Both the position numbers and the translations under genes were made by a program. Shown one piece after another: positions 35,530-47,811 of a DNA stretch of 64,000 bases. Source of the stretch: Antedon mediterranea (Eukaryota; Echinodermata; Crinoidea; Comatulida; Antedonidae); the NCBI RefSeq assembly GCF_964355755.1, contig NC_092675.1, positions 15,639,312-15,703,311 of the forward strand, written 5' to 3'. Positions within the stretch are counted from its first letter, which is position 1; the number at the start of each line of letters is the position of its first letter. Under the pieces are notes generated by a model. It was not told where the DNA came from. It made no database searches and saw nothing but the letters and a program-made list of their open reading frames with translations.

Positions 35530-38500
35530 GAGCCATTGTCTGTAAAAATCAAAGATTTGGTGGCAGATGTAACAAAATGGATTTCTCTCAAATTTTTACC
35601 ATGAATAGACATTTCAATAAAAAGCATATCTACAACATTCATTTTAATTTTTAGCCTCCGTTGCCATGACAACGGTCAATTATCCAAATTTTGTTGTTTT
35701 TGCCATTTTTCACAGATTTTCTATAGTGAAAAAGTACAAACTTGTATACTTATTTTAACCAAAAATACTTACATTATACGGTTTTTGTTTATAGCAGTGT
35801 AAACAACATGTATTGAGTTCCATTTAATGTAGAAAAAAAATAAATTACAAAATGGAGTTTGGTTGATACCATTATTTTAAAAAGGGGTGTTTTTAAAAAA
35901 ATATTTTTTTTATAAAAGTATACCTCATAAACGTACCTATAACTTCCAAAGTGGTGTTTTTAAATCAATGAGGTTTTTTAATTTGATAGTCAATAGGTTT
36001 TTCAACAATAATCACGAAAAAAACACTGGGGTAAATTTCGTACATAGGTTTTGTGTTGCCAGGAAAATACGAAAAATGCAAAAAATATAACAAAATATCA
36101 ACAAACAAAACACATGAAACACAATTTAAATATGGCTAATCCAATAATAAAATGTATATATGGCTTGTCATATTGCTACTAGAGTCATACGAATAGTTTA
36201 GATAAAATAGGAGAATGTGTTGCCAGGTTTATTTCAATTAATTGCCAGAAAAACAGTATTTTGCATTGAAATATTTAGTTGATGGAAAATAATGTTAAAC
36301 TTGGAAATAATTGAGTCAATGGTTTTTATAAATTTTTAAATCTATTTTGTGTAAAGAGATACAGAAAGACCTCCCAAAAAATCTGACCTTGTAAATAGGT
36401 CATTTGAGGTCAAAAGGGGTCAGATTGCAAAACAGGACAGGTCCCCACTTTACTACAACTATTAATGTTTGATCAAAATTTACAAGATAGTTCATAACAA
36501 TTCTCAACAATTTTCATATTTTACCTATAGTGTTACCTTAGCAACCATTTCTATGTGTAACTAAGGAAAGTAATTTTTAAAAAACGTAAAAAATGGCGTT
36601 TTTATAAATACAAAGAATTGATTGCATTTGTACATGTTTCTCAATTTTACTTCTACTGCATTCCATTAATGACAAACTTGACCTTGTAAATTCATTCATT
36701 TTGAGGTCAACATTTTACCATAGTAACTGTTTCTATGCGAAAATTTAAAAAAAATAAGGGGTTTTTCATAAATAAAAAACATTTTTTCTACATAGTTTTA
36801 CATTTCTACTTTTTGCCAAATTTACTTTAAATACTGAATCCTAATAATCTCAGAAAAAAGTCTTGACGAATCTGAATAAAGGTTAAAAAAAATGACCTTT
36901 AGTGTTATCTTAAACCTGTTTACGTAACAAATGATATTTAAAAAAAAAATTAAATATGGAGTTTCATGAAAAAATAAAAATTTTACATATTGAGGTCAAA
37001 TGACATCAACATTTTACCTATAGTGTATTGTAGCAACTGTTTCTATACGTAACTAAGTACAATATTTTTAATATGGGGTTTCATGACTACAAACAATTGA
37101 TTACATAGCTTTACTACCTTTTCCCAAATTTACTTATCTACTGAATCCCAGAAAATGTCTGACCTTGTGAAAAAAAATTTTTGGGTCAAGTTATGTCAAA
37201 ATGTATTATTTATGTTATCTTAGAACCTGTTTCTATGCGTAACTAAGGATAATTGTTTTGTTAAATACAGTTGAACCTCCCGTAAGTGGCCACCCTCGGG
37301 ACCTGGAAAAGTGGCCGCTTACGGGCGGTGACCCCTTACGGGAGGTTCTGCCGATAAAGGGCCAAAATCACTTATTATGGCTATATACGATATTCTTAAC
37401 GAAACGAGCCTCTCAATTTTCCAGCTAATTGTAGGCATATTATTATTTATAATCAGGTGGTTTAGTATTTTTTAGCATTTTCAGACAAATTTTAAAAACT
37501 TTTATCATATGAAAAATGGTCGGTCAAAATCTGTGTAGTTTTCTCATCTCTTCACAGTAATGTTTTTAAAACCTCTTCAAAATAAAGCTAATATATAAAG
37601 AAATACAATAAACATGCACCTCTAATTCATAGGTCCATGCAATAAGTATCACATTTTTCGATTGGCCGCTTACAAAAAATCTCACTTTTAGTATAAAAAG
37701 GTGCTCGCAGCTGCTTACGGTAAGCACCAAATGCACTAATTAGATAGGAAGAACAAACAGGCTTTTCAAAGTGCGTCCGTTAAGGGAGGTGGCCGCTGTA
37801 AATAAAATATGGGGTTTTCATGAATAAAAATAATCACAGAAGAAAGTGCTTACGAATATGACCTTGTGAAACGGTAATTTGAAAATGCAAATAAGGCATG
37901 CCTGCTAATAATCTACAAATTTAAATTTGTATGAGATAAATATGCAAAATCTAAAGAATATCTCATTTTTAGTTACCATAGTAACTGTTGCTATGCATAA
38001 CTAAGGGAAATTAAATAATTATCAGATAATTATTAATTAATAATTATTACTGAATCCAACCATCACAGTAAAAAAATATAGAATTTAAAACCAATATTTA
38101 ATAATAAAGTGTGATATTTTACATGCTGACCTTAAATGAAATGAAATTTCAAATCAGGGCTTCAATATTTGTTATGTAGCATTAACATACCTGAGTATAT
38201 CATTGACTTTTGATTGGTTCTATTTTGGGGAGGGGAAAGTGGTGGATCCAGGACTTTTAAATAGTTAGGTGGTTGAAGGCGAGGGTCTAAAAACTTAACT
38301 TTATGTCCTATCTTTTGCATTGCAATTTTTAACTTGGGGTGGGTGGGGGCTTGGAGAAAAGGGGGAGGTGGTTGGATGGAGGAGTTTGAATCCGTCTATT
38401 CATTGGGGCGATAGTAGCGGCAGTGTGGGTGGTGCTTGAATGCATGCATTTGACACTCTATAGTGGATGATCGACCAAAGTGTTGCAGTTTATCTTTTTG

Positions 38501-39432
38501 TGGTTATAGTCGGGGTGGGGGTGGGGAGGGGTGGTAGTCGAAAGTGGTGGTGGATGGGCATATGGGATCTGCTTAGGTTAGCAAATAAAAGAAGTAAACA
38601 AATGAAAGAGGAGCTTCAAAATAAGAGAGGAGTAATCTGTTGCAAAGATTAAAATTCACAACGATCTGATAATTTATTCAAATTTCCAGAGGATATAACC
38701 TATAAAATGACATTAAAACTGGGAATTACAGAATCTATAATTAAAAATTAATTTTTTTTCTCACAACACAACTAGAACTATATAAAACATTAAGAATTTT
38801 TCTGACCAATGAGTTTCAAATCAAATAATCAAAGAAAATAAAATGTTTTTACTAATATACCATGTTTTTTTTAATATAAAAATGCCTATGTTTCTCGCAA
38901 CACTGCTTGTAGATTTTAAATTTACCCCAGTATTTTATTTTAGAAATCAATTATTAAACATTAGAACTACCTATTTGTAATAAATCAGCTAAAAAAATAC
39001 ACCACTTTGGGCGTTATGGTGAAGTAAAGTTTAGTTGCATTGAACAATTTTAAAAAAGTGAAAAACACCCCTTTTTAAATAAATGGTATCTCCCAAAGTA
39101 TGAAATAAAAAAAAATAAAAAATTTGAAACAGGTACACAATGCATTGTTATTATGCATACACTAATTATTTTTTATAATTAAATGAACAACACAAAAATA
39201 TCGCTCATCAAAGTAGTGCCAATATCCATTTTAAAAAACCTTAAAAAAGGACAAAATTTGTCAAAAACACAAATTTGGCCGTTGCCATGGAAATATACGT
39301 TTGAAATAAAAAATACTTCATATTTGATTTCTCTCAACACATATATAGCCATGTGCAAAATTTGAAAGAAATCCATTTTTTTGAGTCTGCCACTTTTTTT
39401 GATATTTCTTTGATTCTTACAGACAATGGCTC
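35530..39432 (-). mobile_element. TTAA-flanked 3.9-kb element, copy 2 (inverse)
   Basis: Flanked by TTAA at 35526-35529 and 39433-39436. It is almost a mirror image of the copy at 30635-34521 (about 95 percent by eye), with the same long degenerate terminal repeats, internal repeats and pogo-like MITE. Together they form an inverted repeat of 3.9-kb arms around a 1-kb centre. It is inserted in coding sequence of the THAP/P-type transposase relic. Confidence 0.82.
37268..37798. mobile_element. pogo/Tigger-like MITE inside copy 2
   Basis: Complete: TA, CAGTTGAACCTCCCGTAAG at one end, inverse of CAGCGGCCACCTCCCTTAAC at the other, TA. The presence of the same MITE at the same place in both 3.9-kb elements shows it was inserted before they duplicated. 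Confidence 0.7.
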
Positions 39433-39436
39433 TTAA

Positions 39437-39527
39437 AGCACCATCAGTTTGTCGTAGATGGCAATACAATTAAATGGGAGTACATAGTGGAATTTTATAA
39501 GAATGATTCCATTGCCATTACGAATTG
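39437..39527 (+). pseudogene. P-element-like transposase fragment, upstream part
   Basis: Reads HHQFVVDGNTIKWEYIVEFY then KNDS, resembling the segment before the LRLAPKLT motif of P-element/THAP9 transposases. It abuts the second 3.9-kb element on the left and is interrupted by an 823-bp element on the right. The sequence between the THAP domain and this point (several hundred residues in the family) is absent. Confidence 0.65.
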
Positions 39528-40350
39528 GGATATGACCGGTTGGGCCGCCGACAAGTTGAGCCGCCGGTAATTTCTATGAAACGCCCAGTGCGTCTTTTAC
39601 GACATTTCGCGTAGTGATAGAGGGGTGTCCTAGAGTACATAAGTTCATGGTCTTTAGGTTTATTGTGTCATGAAAATAAATAATAATTACATACTACAAT
39701 TTTGTTGGTTTGAACAGCCATAACAACACAGCAAAGGAAAGTAGTCATATTTAATAATTTAATTGTTTTTAATCTTTCAAATCTTTCAAATTCTTTCAAG
39801 TGCAGTGCACTCCATAATATTTTTCTCGCGTAAAATCATGTTGTCTCTCAGGACTAAGAGTATTGATACTCTTCGAATCAGGTTAAATAATAATTATTTT
39901 TTATCTACTATCTTTTAATATCATATTTTATTGAATTTTACAATGTTAATACACAAAATATTTTACTAAAAAACGGTGATTTTATGCAATTATTTTACCG
40001 AAAAATGGAGTAGGCCTAGTTCATACAACTGCCGCCTAAGGGGGAAACATGTTTACGTCATTTTTGGCTAAAAACGATCATTTTCGGTCATGTTTTAGGC
40101 CTTATATTTTGGAATCTACAAGTCAGATATTCATAATTATTTCTCTTTAATTATAATATTTAATAATATATACTAAAAACCGTGATATATAAACTTTGGA
40201 ATATACATCGTTATATCTAATAATTAATATAAATAGAACTTCTATTAAATAGAAACGAGCACCGGCGAAAGTAAGCATTTGGCGTTTCATAGAAAATAAC
40301 GTTTTTCTGGCGGCGGCTCAACTTGTCGGCGGCTCAACTTGGCCTAATCC
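39528..40350. mobile_element. 823-bp TIR element with 9-bp target duplication
   Basis: TACGAATTG occurs at 39519-39527 and again at 40351-40359. The termini GGATATGACC and GGATTAGGCC (inverse) lead into CCGACAAGTTGAGCCGCCG on both sides, and TTTCTATGAAACGCC follows in both arms. A 9-bp duplication fits Mutator-like elements. No transposase inside. Its TIR motifs (GCCGCCGG, ATGAAACGCC) recur in the element at 41991-42511. Confidence 0.8.
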
Positions 40351-40574
40351 TACGAATTGCCCCAAAATTGACGGCCAAGCATATTGAACAACTCCCTCCA
40401 TTCTCCCCCACGCAGGTCCTCGGCAACAGTGTTGCATCTGGAATCATGACCTATGCATCGCTTGGAAAATTGCCTCCAGATGCAGTACACACAGCCAAGT
40501 CATCAGCACAATGGACAAATTATTCGATTCATGCAATGCCAGATGCATACAGAATACAAACATATAGTATATAA
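40351..40574 (+). pseudogene. P-element-like transposase fragment, core part
   Basis: Encodes LRIAPKLTAKHIEQLPPF then TQVLGNSVASGIMTYASL, GKLPPDAVHTAK, the conserved part of the P-element/THAP9 catalytic region, to a stop at about 40573. The initial residues use the duplicated target of the inserted element, so the join before insertion read TTACGAATTGCCCC. A frameshift separates it from 39437-39527. Confidence 0.78.
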
Positions 40575-40752
40575 GATCTTTGGCGTCGACGACGACGACT
40601 TACGACCAATGAGCTAGGTGGTAAAGCCGAAGGCTAGAGGGCGCGCTACAGACTGAAAAGTCAGAGCCATATATGGCTCTGTGAAAAGTCAGAGCAAATC
40701 TTTGGTCAGAGAGCCATAAAGAGTTGCGACTATGAATGGAGTAGAGGCCATG

Positions 40753-41235
40753 TTTGTGTCCAACTATTCCTATGTATAGTATAGGCCTAGTTGAGTCTTT
40801 TGTTTTGAAAATGTATAACGTTCAAAAGGCTCTAACTATCGAATATAATATCAAAACAATTAATTTGTTTAAAGGTTTTTGTTAAAATAATAAAAAAATT
40901 ATAAAGTTGCATGCAGCGAACATGATTTTAAACAACAAAAATAGCAATTTCGGAACGGCTCTTGCTGTGCATTTAATGCAAGCTCTTCGAGTGCGCGTTT
41001 AGTTTGTAGGGCCTACAGCGATTTTCTATATTATAGTAATGCATTGTTTTAACATTTTGTTGTTTAAAATCATGTTCGCAGTAACTTTATGATTTCGTTG
41101 TTATCTCAACAAAAAAACCTTTAAACAAATTGATTGTTTTTACTAAATTCGATATTTAAAGCCTTGTGACTGTTATACATTTTTTAAAGCAAATGACTCG
41201 ACTCCATACTCTACATAAGCATAGTTGGACACAAA
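40753..41235. mobile_element. Inverted-repeat element, about 0.5 kb
   Basis: Arms of roughly 200 bp pair with about 85 percent identity: GTGTCCAACTAT, AAAATGTATAAC, CAATTTGTTTAAAGG and AACATGATTTTAAACAAC appear on opposite strands. The centre is unpaired. No ORF; probably a foldback/MITE. Confidence 0.7.
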
Positions 41236-41312
41236 TATGGACGGTGTGCATCCCATGTGACTTTCTAAAATCCGTGAACGCAAGCCGTATATATATATGT
41301 CTCTGTGAAAAA

Positions 41313-41440
41313 TGATTCCAACAGAAGGGGAACCAACAAGATGGCGGCCGTAAATGTGTTCAAAAATATTATTTAATATAAAAAATAGTAATCTATACAT
41401 TAAGACCACATCTTGTTGGTTCCCTCTCCATGGAGAATCA
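41313..41440. repeat. Small inverted repeat with GAACCAACAAGATG arms
   Basis: 31-bp arms at 41313-41343 and 41409-41440 share TGATTC and GGAACCAACAAGATG. The loop is AT-rich. Possibly a very small MITE. Confidence 0.6.
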
Positions 41441-41990
41441 CTTCTTGAACTGCTATTACTCCATGCTATAACATTGTTCATTGTGATCTAGTCTTCGGTT
41501 ATATAAAATCTGTGTATGCTATTAACGTCTCGCCTGTAGGGGGTCCAGTCCAGTCGCCCCCTATAAAAAGTTTTCATAAAAATTACCTATTAATAAATAT
41601 CTTCATATCGGGTGTTTTAAATTAAACAATTAAGACAGTGAAGAGGTACGGAATAATACGTACACGGACGTACGACGAATACACACACGCACGTCATCAT
41701 TTACGACATATAGTGGTGATATGAGCGAAAGTAAACAAAGATTTCAAACCAATGCATATGATATGCATGATGCTAATTAGGATTGTTTACAACTCTTCGC
41801 GGTTGAGAAGGTGTTTCACACAGATCGCGAGGAAGTTTTATGATTATGCATACATACAAAAAAACGTCCGTATTTCGGTTAAACTAATTGGTGAAAGTTA
41901 ATAACTATTATAAATGACCCACTTTTTTTTTTAATTAGTCAAAGGGACAATACATCTTTAAGATTGTTGTTTGTAAGGTGTCTGATCATT

Positions 41991-42511
41991 TCGGCCGCCG
42001 GTTATGGAACGCCCAAAATCATAAAACGCCAAAAAAAAAAACAAAATATGTATCATCATTTCGGCCGCCAGAATCGTCAATAACGTATTATTAATTGTCA
42101 AAAAGGGTGTATAGACATGTGTATGTGTAAATCACACAGCCGATTTATGACTTATAGAGGGATTAGTTTAGTAGTTTTAACTAAAGTATTTCTACACGAC
42201 TTAGGCCTACTTTATTTCACATTGGTTGTTGGGTTGTAGGGCTCAGGAAGAAGCCGGAGAATTATAGTAAAATATTTATAGCGCAACGCCATACAAATCA
42301 AAAAGTATGATCGTTTTTGTTGATTGCTGCTTGCATGAATACGCACGTCTATTCAGGCGATAGGCACATGTATACACCCTTTTTGACAATTAAGGCGTGC
42401 CATACATTAACAATATTGACGATTGTGCGCGGGCGGCCGGCCGAAATGAACAATACATATTTTGTCCTTTTTGGCGTTTCATGATTTTCGTTCCATATAA
42501 CCGGCGGCCGA
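41991..42511. mobile_element. 521-bp element with about 130-bp TIRs next to RNF170
   Basis: Both ends carry CGGCCGCCGGTTAT, ATCATRAAACGCCAAAAA, ACAAAATATGTAT and AATTGTCAAAAAGGGTGTAT in inverse orientation. The target duplication is not clear. It ends 54 bp before the RNF170 start codon, so the RNF170 5' leader or promoter probably lies within or across it. Confidence 0.75.
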
Positions 42512-42565
42512 TAATTATAATGCACTCTGTGTCACTACTGTTGTGTGACCGTTTAATAAAAGATT

Positions 42566-45500
42566 ATGGAACCCGAAAACCAAATGATAGAGGGTATAGG
42601 GAATGATTTATTAGCAGGTTTAAGCTTAATATTAGTGGCATTTATACCTGTTTTAATGGCCTTTTTAGTGAACAGGTAGGTGCTACAATTTACAAACACA
42701 TTATTATTACTTCCCGCTAGGCCTAGCTAGGCTAGCTCCTACCCTAGCTAGGCCCTAGCTAGGCTAGGCCTAGCCTAGTAGCTAGGCTGCAGTAGCGCCC
42801 TTGTAGGGACAAACCTGCCCGTTAAAGTCATAGTCGTTTCGACCAAATAGCCCTAGCCTAAACCTAGCTTCAATGTTCAATTTGAAATTGTGTTTAGTGA
42901 AATTGATGACTATAATAATTGGAAAACCAATTGTTAAATAAATCATTCAACTTTAGGCCTAGCTCCTAGCCTAGGGCTAGGCTAGGCCCTAGAGTACTAG
43001 TAGGCCTAAAAAACCGCCTAGGCATAGCGGCGCTAGGCCTAGCCTAGTTCCGTTTCGCACCTGTTTTTAATTTATTTCGACTTCCTTTTGACTCCAAACT
43101 TGTTTAGGCTAGTTACTTATTGGGAATACCACTGCTTACCACACCTAATTTTGGGCCTCATAAGTACTTTTATGAAGAAGAAGAAGACATGTTTCTCGGA
43201 TTCTAGGATGATTCGGCCCATTTTTGGTGGGACGATTCGGCCCACTTTTGGGCCGAAACAACCCACTTTGTGGGCCAAAACGTCTCACTTTAGACCAAAT
43301 TCATATTAATTTTTTTTGGTATTTATCAAGTTTTTAAAGGTCTTTAACAATCCATATTTTATTGATATTGACAATGTTGATATAATATATCAAATAAATT
43401 ACTAAAAAAACGTAATTTTATAATTAATTTATTATTTCGAAAACTTTGTTTTTTTCGTGCATTCGCCAAGCGGCCAACTTGTTTACATCGTTCAAATATC
43501 AACCAACCCTAAATCAGCATCACTTACCTAGCCTAGGGCAAAAAGTCTGTCGTTTGTGATACTGGTATAAGGATGCCAATGGGCATCCTATAGTGGTAAA
43601 ATTAGGTGGTATCTCTCTCACCTAACCGGTGCAGATTTTTTAGCACCTTTCGGGTCTCCCCGATCTAGACGCAGCAGGGCGTACCCGGCAGACTCCCATT
43701 TCCATTGACTTCAAGTGACCCCCAACACACTTAAATAGTCAGATATTGGTACCTAGCTCATCTAACCAAACATCTCTGGGCTGCCGGTCTAATATTATTT
43801 AGATCATTGAGGTATAAATCTACAGTACATGTGTAATATGATGGATGAATTTGTCGATTTTTATTCTTAAAAGTTAACGAAAACCATGTACAGTATCAAC
43901 AGTAACATTTTTGTTGCATTTACATTGACAAAATATTTAAAAATTTAACGTAATTTTTACCAATAAATGCATTAAATATACGCATTATACTGGGTTTTTA
44001 GCCCTCTATTATAGTTGCTCTATTGGCGCTCCATAGAAACAACAACAACATTGAACATGGCGTATGCGAAATTCATGAATCGATGTGCAAGAAACACGTT
44101 GAATTCATCAATTTAAAGGATTTATTTGTTACTTTTTGTGTGATCTCCTTTGTAAAAGTATTTTTGAGGCCTAATTCTAAGATGTGGTAATCACGATAAA
44201 GTTGCTTAACAACCACAGAACAAACATTTACTTCATCAAAATGCCATACAAATAATACATTATTGAGCATAAAAATGAGGGCCAACTTAAGTAAAATTAT
44301 AAGAACAAGTTATAATAATGAAGCATCAGTAGCCTTAATAAATAATATAAAGAAAAAAATTAATTATTCTAAGAGTAAAAGAAATTCTAATCCCAACCAA
44401 TGACATATCTACAGTATTCAATCATTAACCGACTTCTAGCTACAAGTCTAAGTTTGCTCCTAACACCTCTGCATCCCCTGTCATACAAGAGGCTGAGGCG
44501 TTTGTCAATGATAAATCCAATCAGTTGAGACTTGAAATATTCAATTATATTAGCTGTGAGGATGTACAAAGGCAAATTAATTATCTTAATAAGAGAACTG
44601 CTCCGGGAACTGACGGCATTATGGCTAAACATCTGATGCATAGCCTCCATTTACTAAGTTACCAGATGTTCTGGCCTTTGTGTTCAATACCTGTATTCAA
44701 TTTCGGATTATTACCAAAATTTTCAGAAGGAATTAGTAGGCGTGTTAAGGAGGCAAATCCTTCAAATTGTGATAACATTCTGAAACTTGGCACAGTTATT
44801 AATAGGTCAACATCTAATTTTACCAAATACCATACCGTTTGGTATCGTTGGATTAACAATTAACAAAATATATATTTCAAACAACTTAAGACTAAATTCA
44901 TGTGTCTATGACCAGTATTTACGGAGCTACATACATACATGCCCTGTGTTGTGGGTCAAAGGTCAGAAATGGCATTTCCGGTCATTTTTTACTAAAGGGT
45001 CCCATTAAACTAAATATAAATGTATACCTTCTGATAAATTTGAGACCAAAATTACCAGTGGTTGTCGAGATTTAAGGACATATTGGTGTTTGGTCTTATA
45101 ACATTTGACCCTGACCTTTTGCCACATTTTCAAAATATGTAACCAAGCCAAAAATGATTGTTTGACTACCCTAAACCAATTCTCTGGACCTCAAAGTGCA
45201 TACGAAAGTTGATCTAGCTACTAGAGTAAAATGAAATTTCACTGTTCCCTGTTTTTTATCATAATAATAATGGAGCAATAAATAAATACAGTACACACCA
45301 TTTAAATTTTAATATTATCACAAATTTCACCTCAAATCAGACAACAAGTTTTGTACTGTACATCAAATTAGCAAACACTTTTGTACTAGGCCTAATCTTT
45401 AAAAGATTTTCTGTTACTGTATTACCATTATCTATTTGCCGATTTCAAAATTAAATTTAAACTTTATTAAACTACCAAACAACAACCAACCAGCGCTTGA

Positions 45501-47811
45501 ACCTTAAAGTAAGTAAATTATAAGGTAAAGTTTTTAACAATTAAATGTCCTTTGGCAATACAAATCTGTAGATATCCATAATTAATGTATTAATTAGTGT
45601 TGTTTCACATTCTGTTACCAGCGGTAAATTAAAATGAGAAATTGTTGTTGATTTATTCTATTTGTATTGAAGAATGCAGAACAACCCTCTGTGGTCTGTA
45701 AAAAAAGAATTGAGTGTGTCATTTAAAAAGCAGTTATAACATATATGACGTTACAACTACCTTATGACGTCATATTTACGTCATATGGAAATTTAAATGT
45801 GCTAATTGGAAAGTTTAATGTCACATTTATATCTACTCGCAATGCACTTAGGTGGTCTAAGACCAAGGAGATACGGAGCTTCAAAATGGTATAGTAAATA
45901 GCGGCCATTATCAACCATATCAACTAGATAAAAAAAAATTGGTTGCAATTTGTTCTAGGTTCAACCATACCTTTTCTGGACTATAATTAATAAGGGTATA
46001 ATGAAATAAAATGATCAGTATCAAATTCTCTTTCCACCATAGATGCCTATGTTTCAGTGTGCAGTGTTTGGCCATTTAGAAATTTAAAATGGCCGCTTTC
46101 CCCTGGCCAAATGTTGTGCAACCCTTCCATTCTACGTTTTTGAGACCCAAGGTTTGGATGGAGCTAACAACATTTAGAAAAATAGAGTGTTTAATATTTA
46201 AGTAAATAATATTTCTTTAGGCCTAATTTCTGAATTTGAACAAAATGTTTGATTTCACACACACACACACACACACTATTTTTCTTGCAGAAGTAACCGT
46301 ACAATACATCCAGAAAATGAAGAAAGGGTCAATACAGCAAGACAAAGATTACGAGTAAACCAGCCTGAAAACACAGATACAGGGGAAGATGAGACAACAA
46401 TACCAAGAAGAGAAGTGAATCACGATTCACAATGTCCCATATGTTTGATTGACCAAATTGTTTTTGCCACTGAAACAAATTGTGGTCATGTTTTCTGTGG
46501 TATGTTCTATGTTTATCCTGCAATTTTTTATTTTAGTTGTAAAAATGAATCCAGACTGTATTTCTTTATGCATAATATTACATTTTGTGATTTTGTTTTA
46601 AAGGTACTTTAATAATTTGAAAAAGTGTTTTACTTTCAGCAAACTGCTTAATAACATACTGGAGGTATGGTGCATGGCTTGGAGCTATCAATTGTCCTGT
46701 CTGTAGACAAATAGTATGTCCCATTATTATGCACTTGTCAATTGTATGACCCACTATACGAGCCCGAGTGCGTCAAGGTATGACGCACATGGACAAATGA
46801 CACACCTCTCGGGGGGGTCGTATAGTGGTTTATACAATTGGCAAGTGCATTATTAATAAACAGCTGACAATCACACTTTAAACAACAACATTTAATTATA
46901 TACCTGTACTTACATTACAACATTACTAAACTCTACTTATTTAAGTATTTTACAACTACAACATTTTAAATCATTCCCAAGAACTAACATAAGGTGTATC
47001 GACTGATCACTTCCACAGTTACGCCACTGAGTATATAGCTTAAGAGACAAATGTCCCAAATGAACAGTTTTTTAAATATCAAAATCATTTCTTTAATAAG
47101 TTTTATCTTATTTTCAGGTAACAATTTTATTTCCATGTTTTAGAGAAAATGAAACTGAAGGTGTAGACCATCAGGCAGTTATGCAAGAAATTCATGATTA
47201 TAATAGACGGTTTTCAGGAGAGCCAAGACCAGTGAGTTTCCCAGACTTTCAAATTTACGATTTTAAATATTGTTAAAAATGTTAACAAGTTTTTGATGGT
47301 GGGAGGTTTTGAAAATGTCTGTCGTTTCAGTGTACCCACACTTCACTGGGCAGATTCAAAACTGTTTAGCCTGTAAAAATCATAGATATAAAAAATTATT
47401 TTATTTTAGCTGCCAAAAGGGGGAGGGCACAATCCTATCATCTTGAAACCAAAGGTTACTCTACCAGTACCAAAAATAAGCCCTACGGGATATTCATGAA
47501 ACATCATTTTATCTTCTCTAGCAATTAAAATTACCTTATTTTATTTGTAGATTGTAGATTATTTACGTGATTTACCAACTCTTCTGCGACATCTTGTCAT
47601 TGAACTGTTTTCTCCAAGTGGCCTTGTTTGGATGTTCAGACTACGTATTTTTATTTGCTTCATAGCTGCAATTCTTTACCTACTTAGTCCGTTAGACGTT
47701 ATACCAGAGGCAGTTTTCGGTGTATTAGGGTTTTTTGATGATCTTTTTATTATCTGTTTAATAGGTATATATGTTACTGTGATATATCGAGGAATTATTG
47801 CTAATCGCTAA
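42566..47811 (+). CDS. RNF170: RNF170-type E3 ubiquitin ligase, complete
   Basis: RNF170 is an endoplasmic reticulum membrane RING ligase that, in mammals, works with the erlin complex to ubiquitinate activated IP3 receptors. Exons 42566-42675, 46291-46499, 46640-46713, 47118-47231 and 47551-47811 have GT-AG borders and matching phases, encoding 255 aa (human about 258). The start is the first ATG after an in-frame TAA at 42557. Residues 15-35 are an N-terminal membrane segment; R40[10 protein letters not shown] matches the family. The RING is complete: C85, C88, C101, H103, C106, C109, C125, C128, with [12 protein letters not shown] between. [15 protein letters not shown] and DLPTLLRH precede two C-terminal membrane segments around the DUF1232 signature [12 protein letters not shown] (212-223). 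Intron 1 (3.6 kb) holds a LINE fragment and a CA repeat near its acceptor; intron 3 holds a small TIR element. AATAAA occurs at 48264. No defect seen. Confidence 0.96.
42717..43050. repeat. AGGCCTAG-rich patches in RNF170 intron 1
   Basis: Two dense runs of CTAGGCCTAGC-type words (42717-42790, 42955-43050). They are self-complementary at many offsets but have no defined unit length. Confidence 0.6.
43560..43790. other. GC-richer block in RNF170 intron 1, unrecognised
   Basis: Stands out from its AT-rich surroundings (GGTCTCCCCGATCTAGACGC, CCCGGCAGACTCCCATTTCC). No intact frame, hairpin terminus or tRNA-like box was found. It may be a fragment of a dispersed element. Confidence 0.3.
44525..44670 (+). 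pseudogene. LINE reverse-transcriptase fragment
   Basis: Encodes [19 protein letters not shown], the typical K-x-APG-x-DGI block at the start of non-LTR reverse transcriptases. Weak LINE-like sequence precedes it from about 44430 with frameshifts. The remainder of the domain is missing. It sits in RNF170 intron 1 in sense orientation. Confidence 0.7.
46256..46276. repeat. (CA)n microsatellite
   Basis: About ten CA units, 15 bp ahead of the acceptor of RNF170 exon 2, within its polypyrimidine region. Confidence 0.9.
46730..46849. mobile_element. TIR element TGCACTTGTCAATTGTATG, copy 2
   Basis: A 120-bp copy of the element at 29282-29630, essentially two arms with a short centre (GTGCGTCAAGGTATGACGCAC). 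It begins 16 bp after the donor of RNF170 exon 3. Confidence 0.8.

Noticed and set aside
30318-40648. Possible subterminal inverted repeats of the P-type element (GTCGACCAAAGATCTT and GCGCCCCCTC with inverse matches near 40570 and 40630)
   Set aside because: The two motifs do not appear in mirrored order, so they do not form a normal terminal structure; may be chance.
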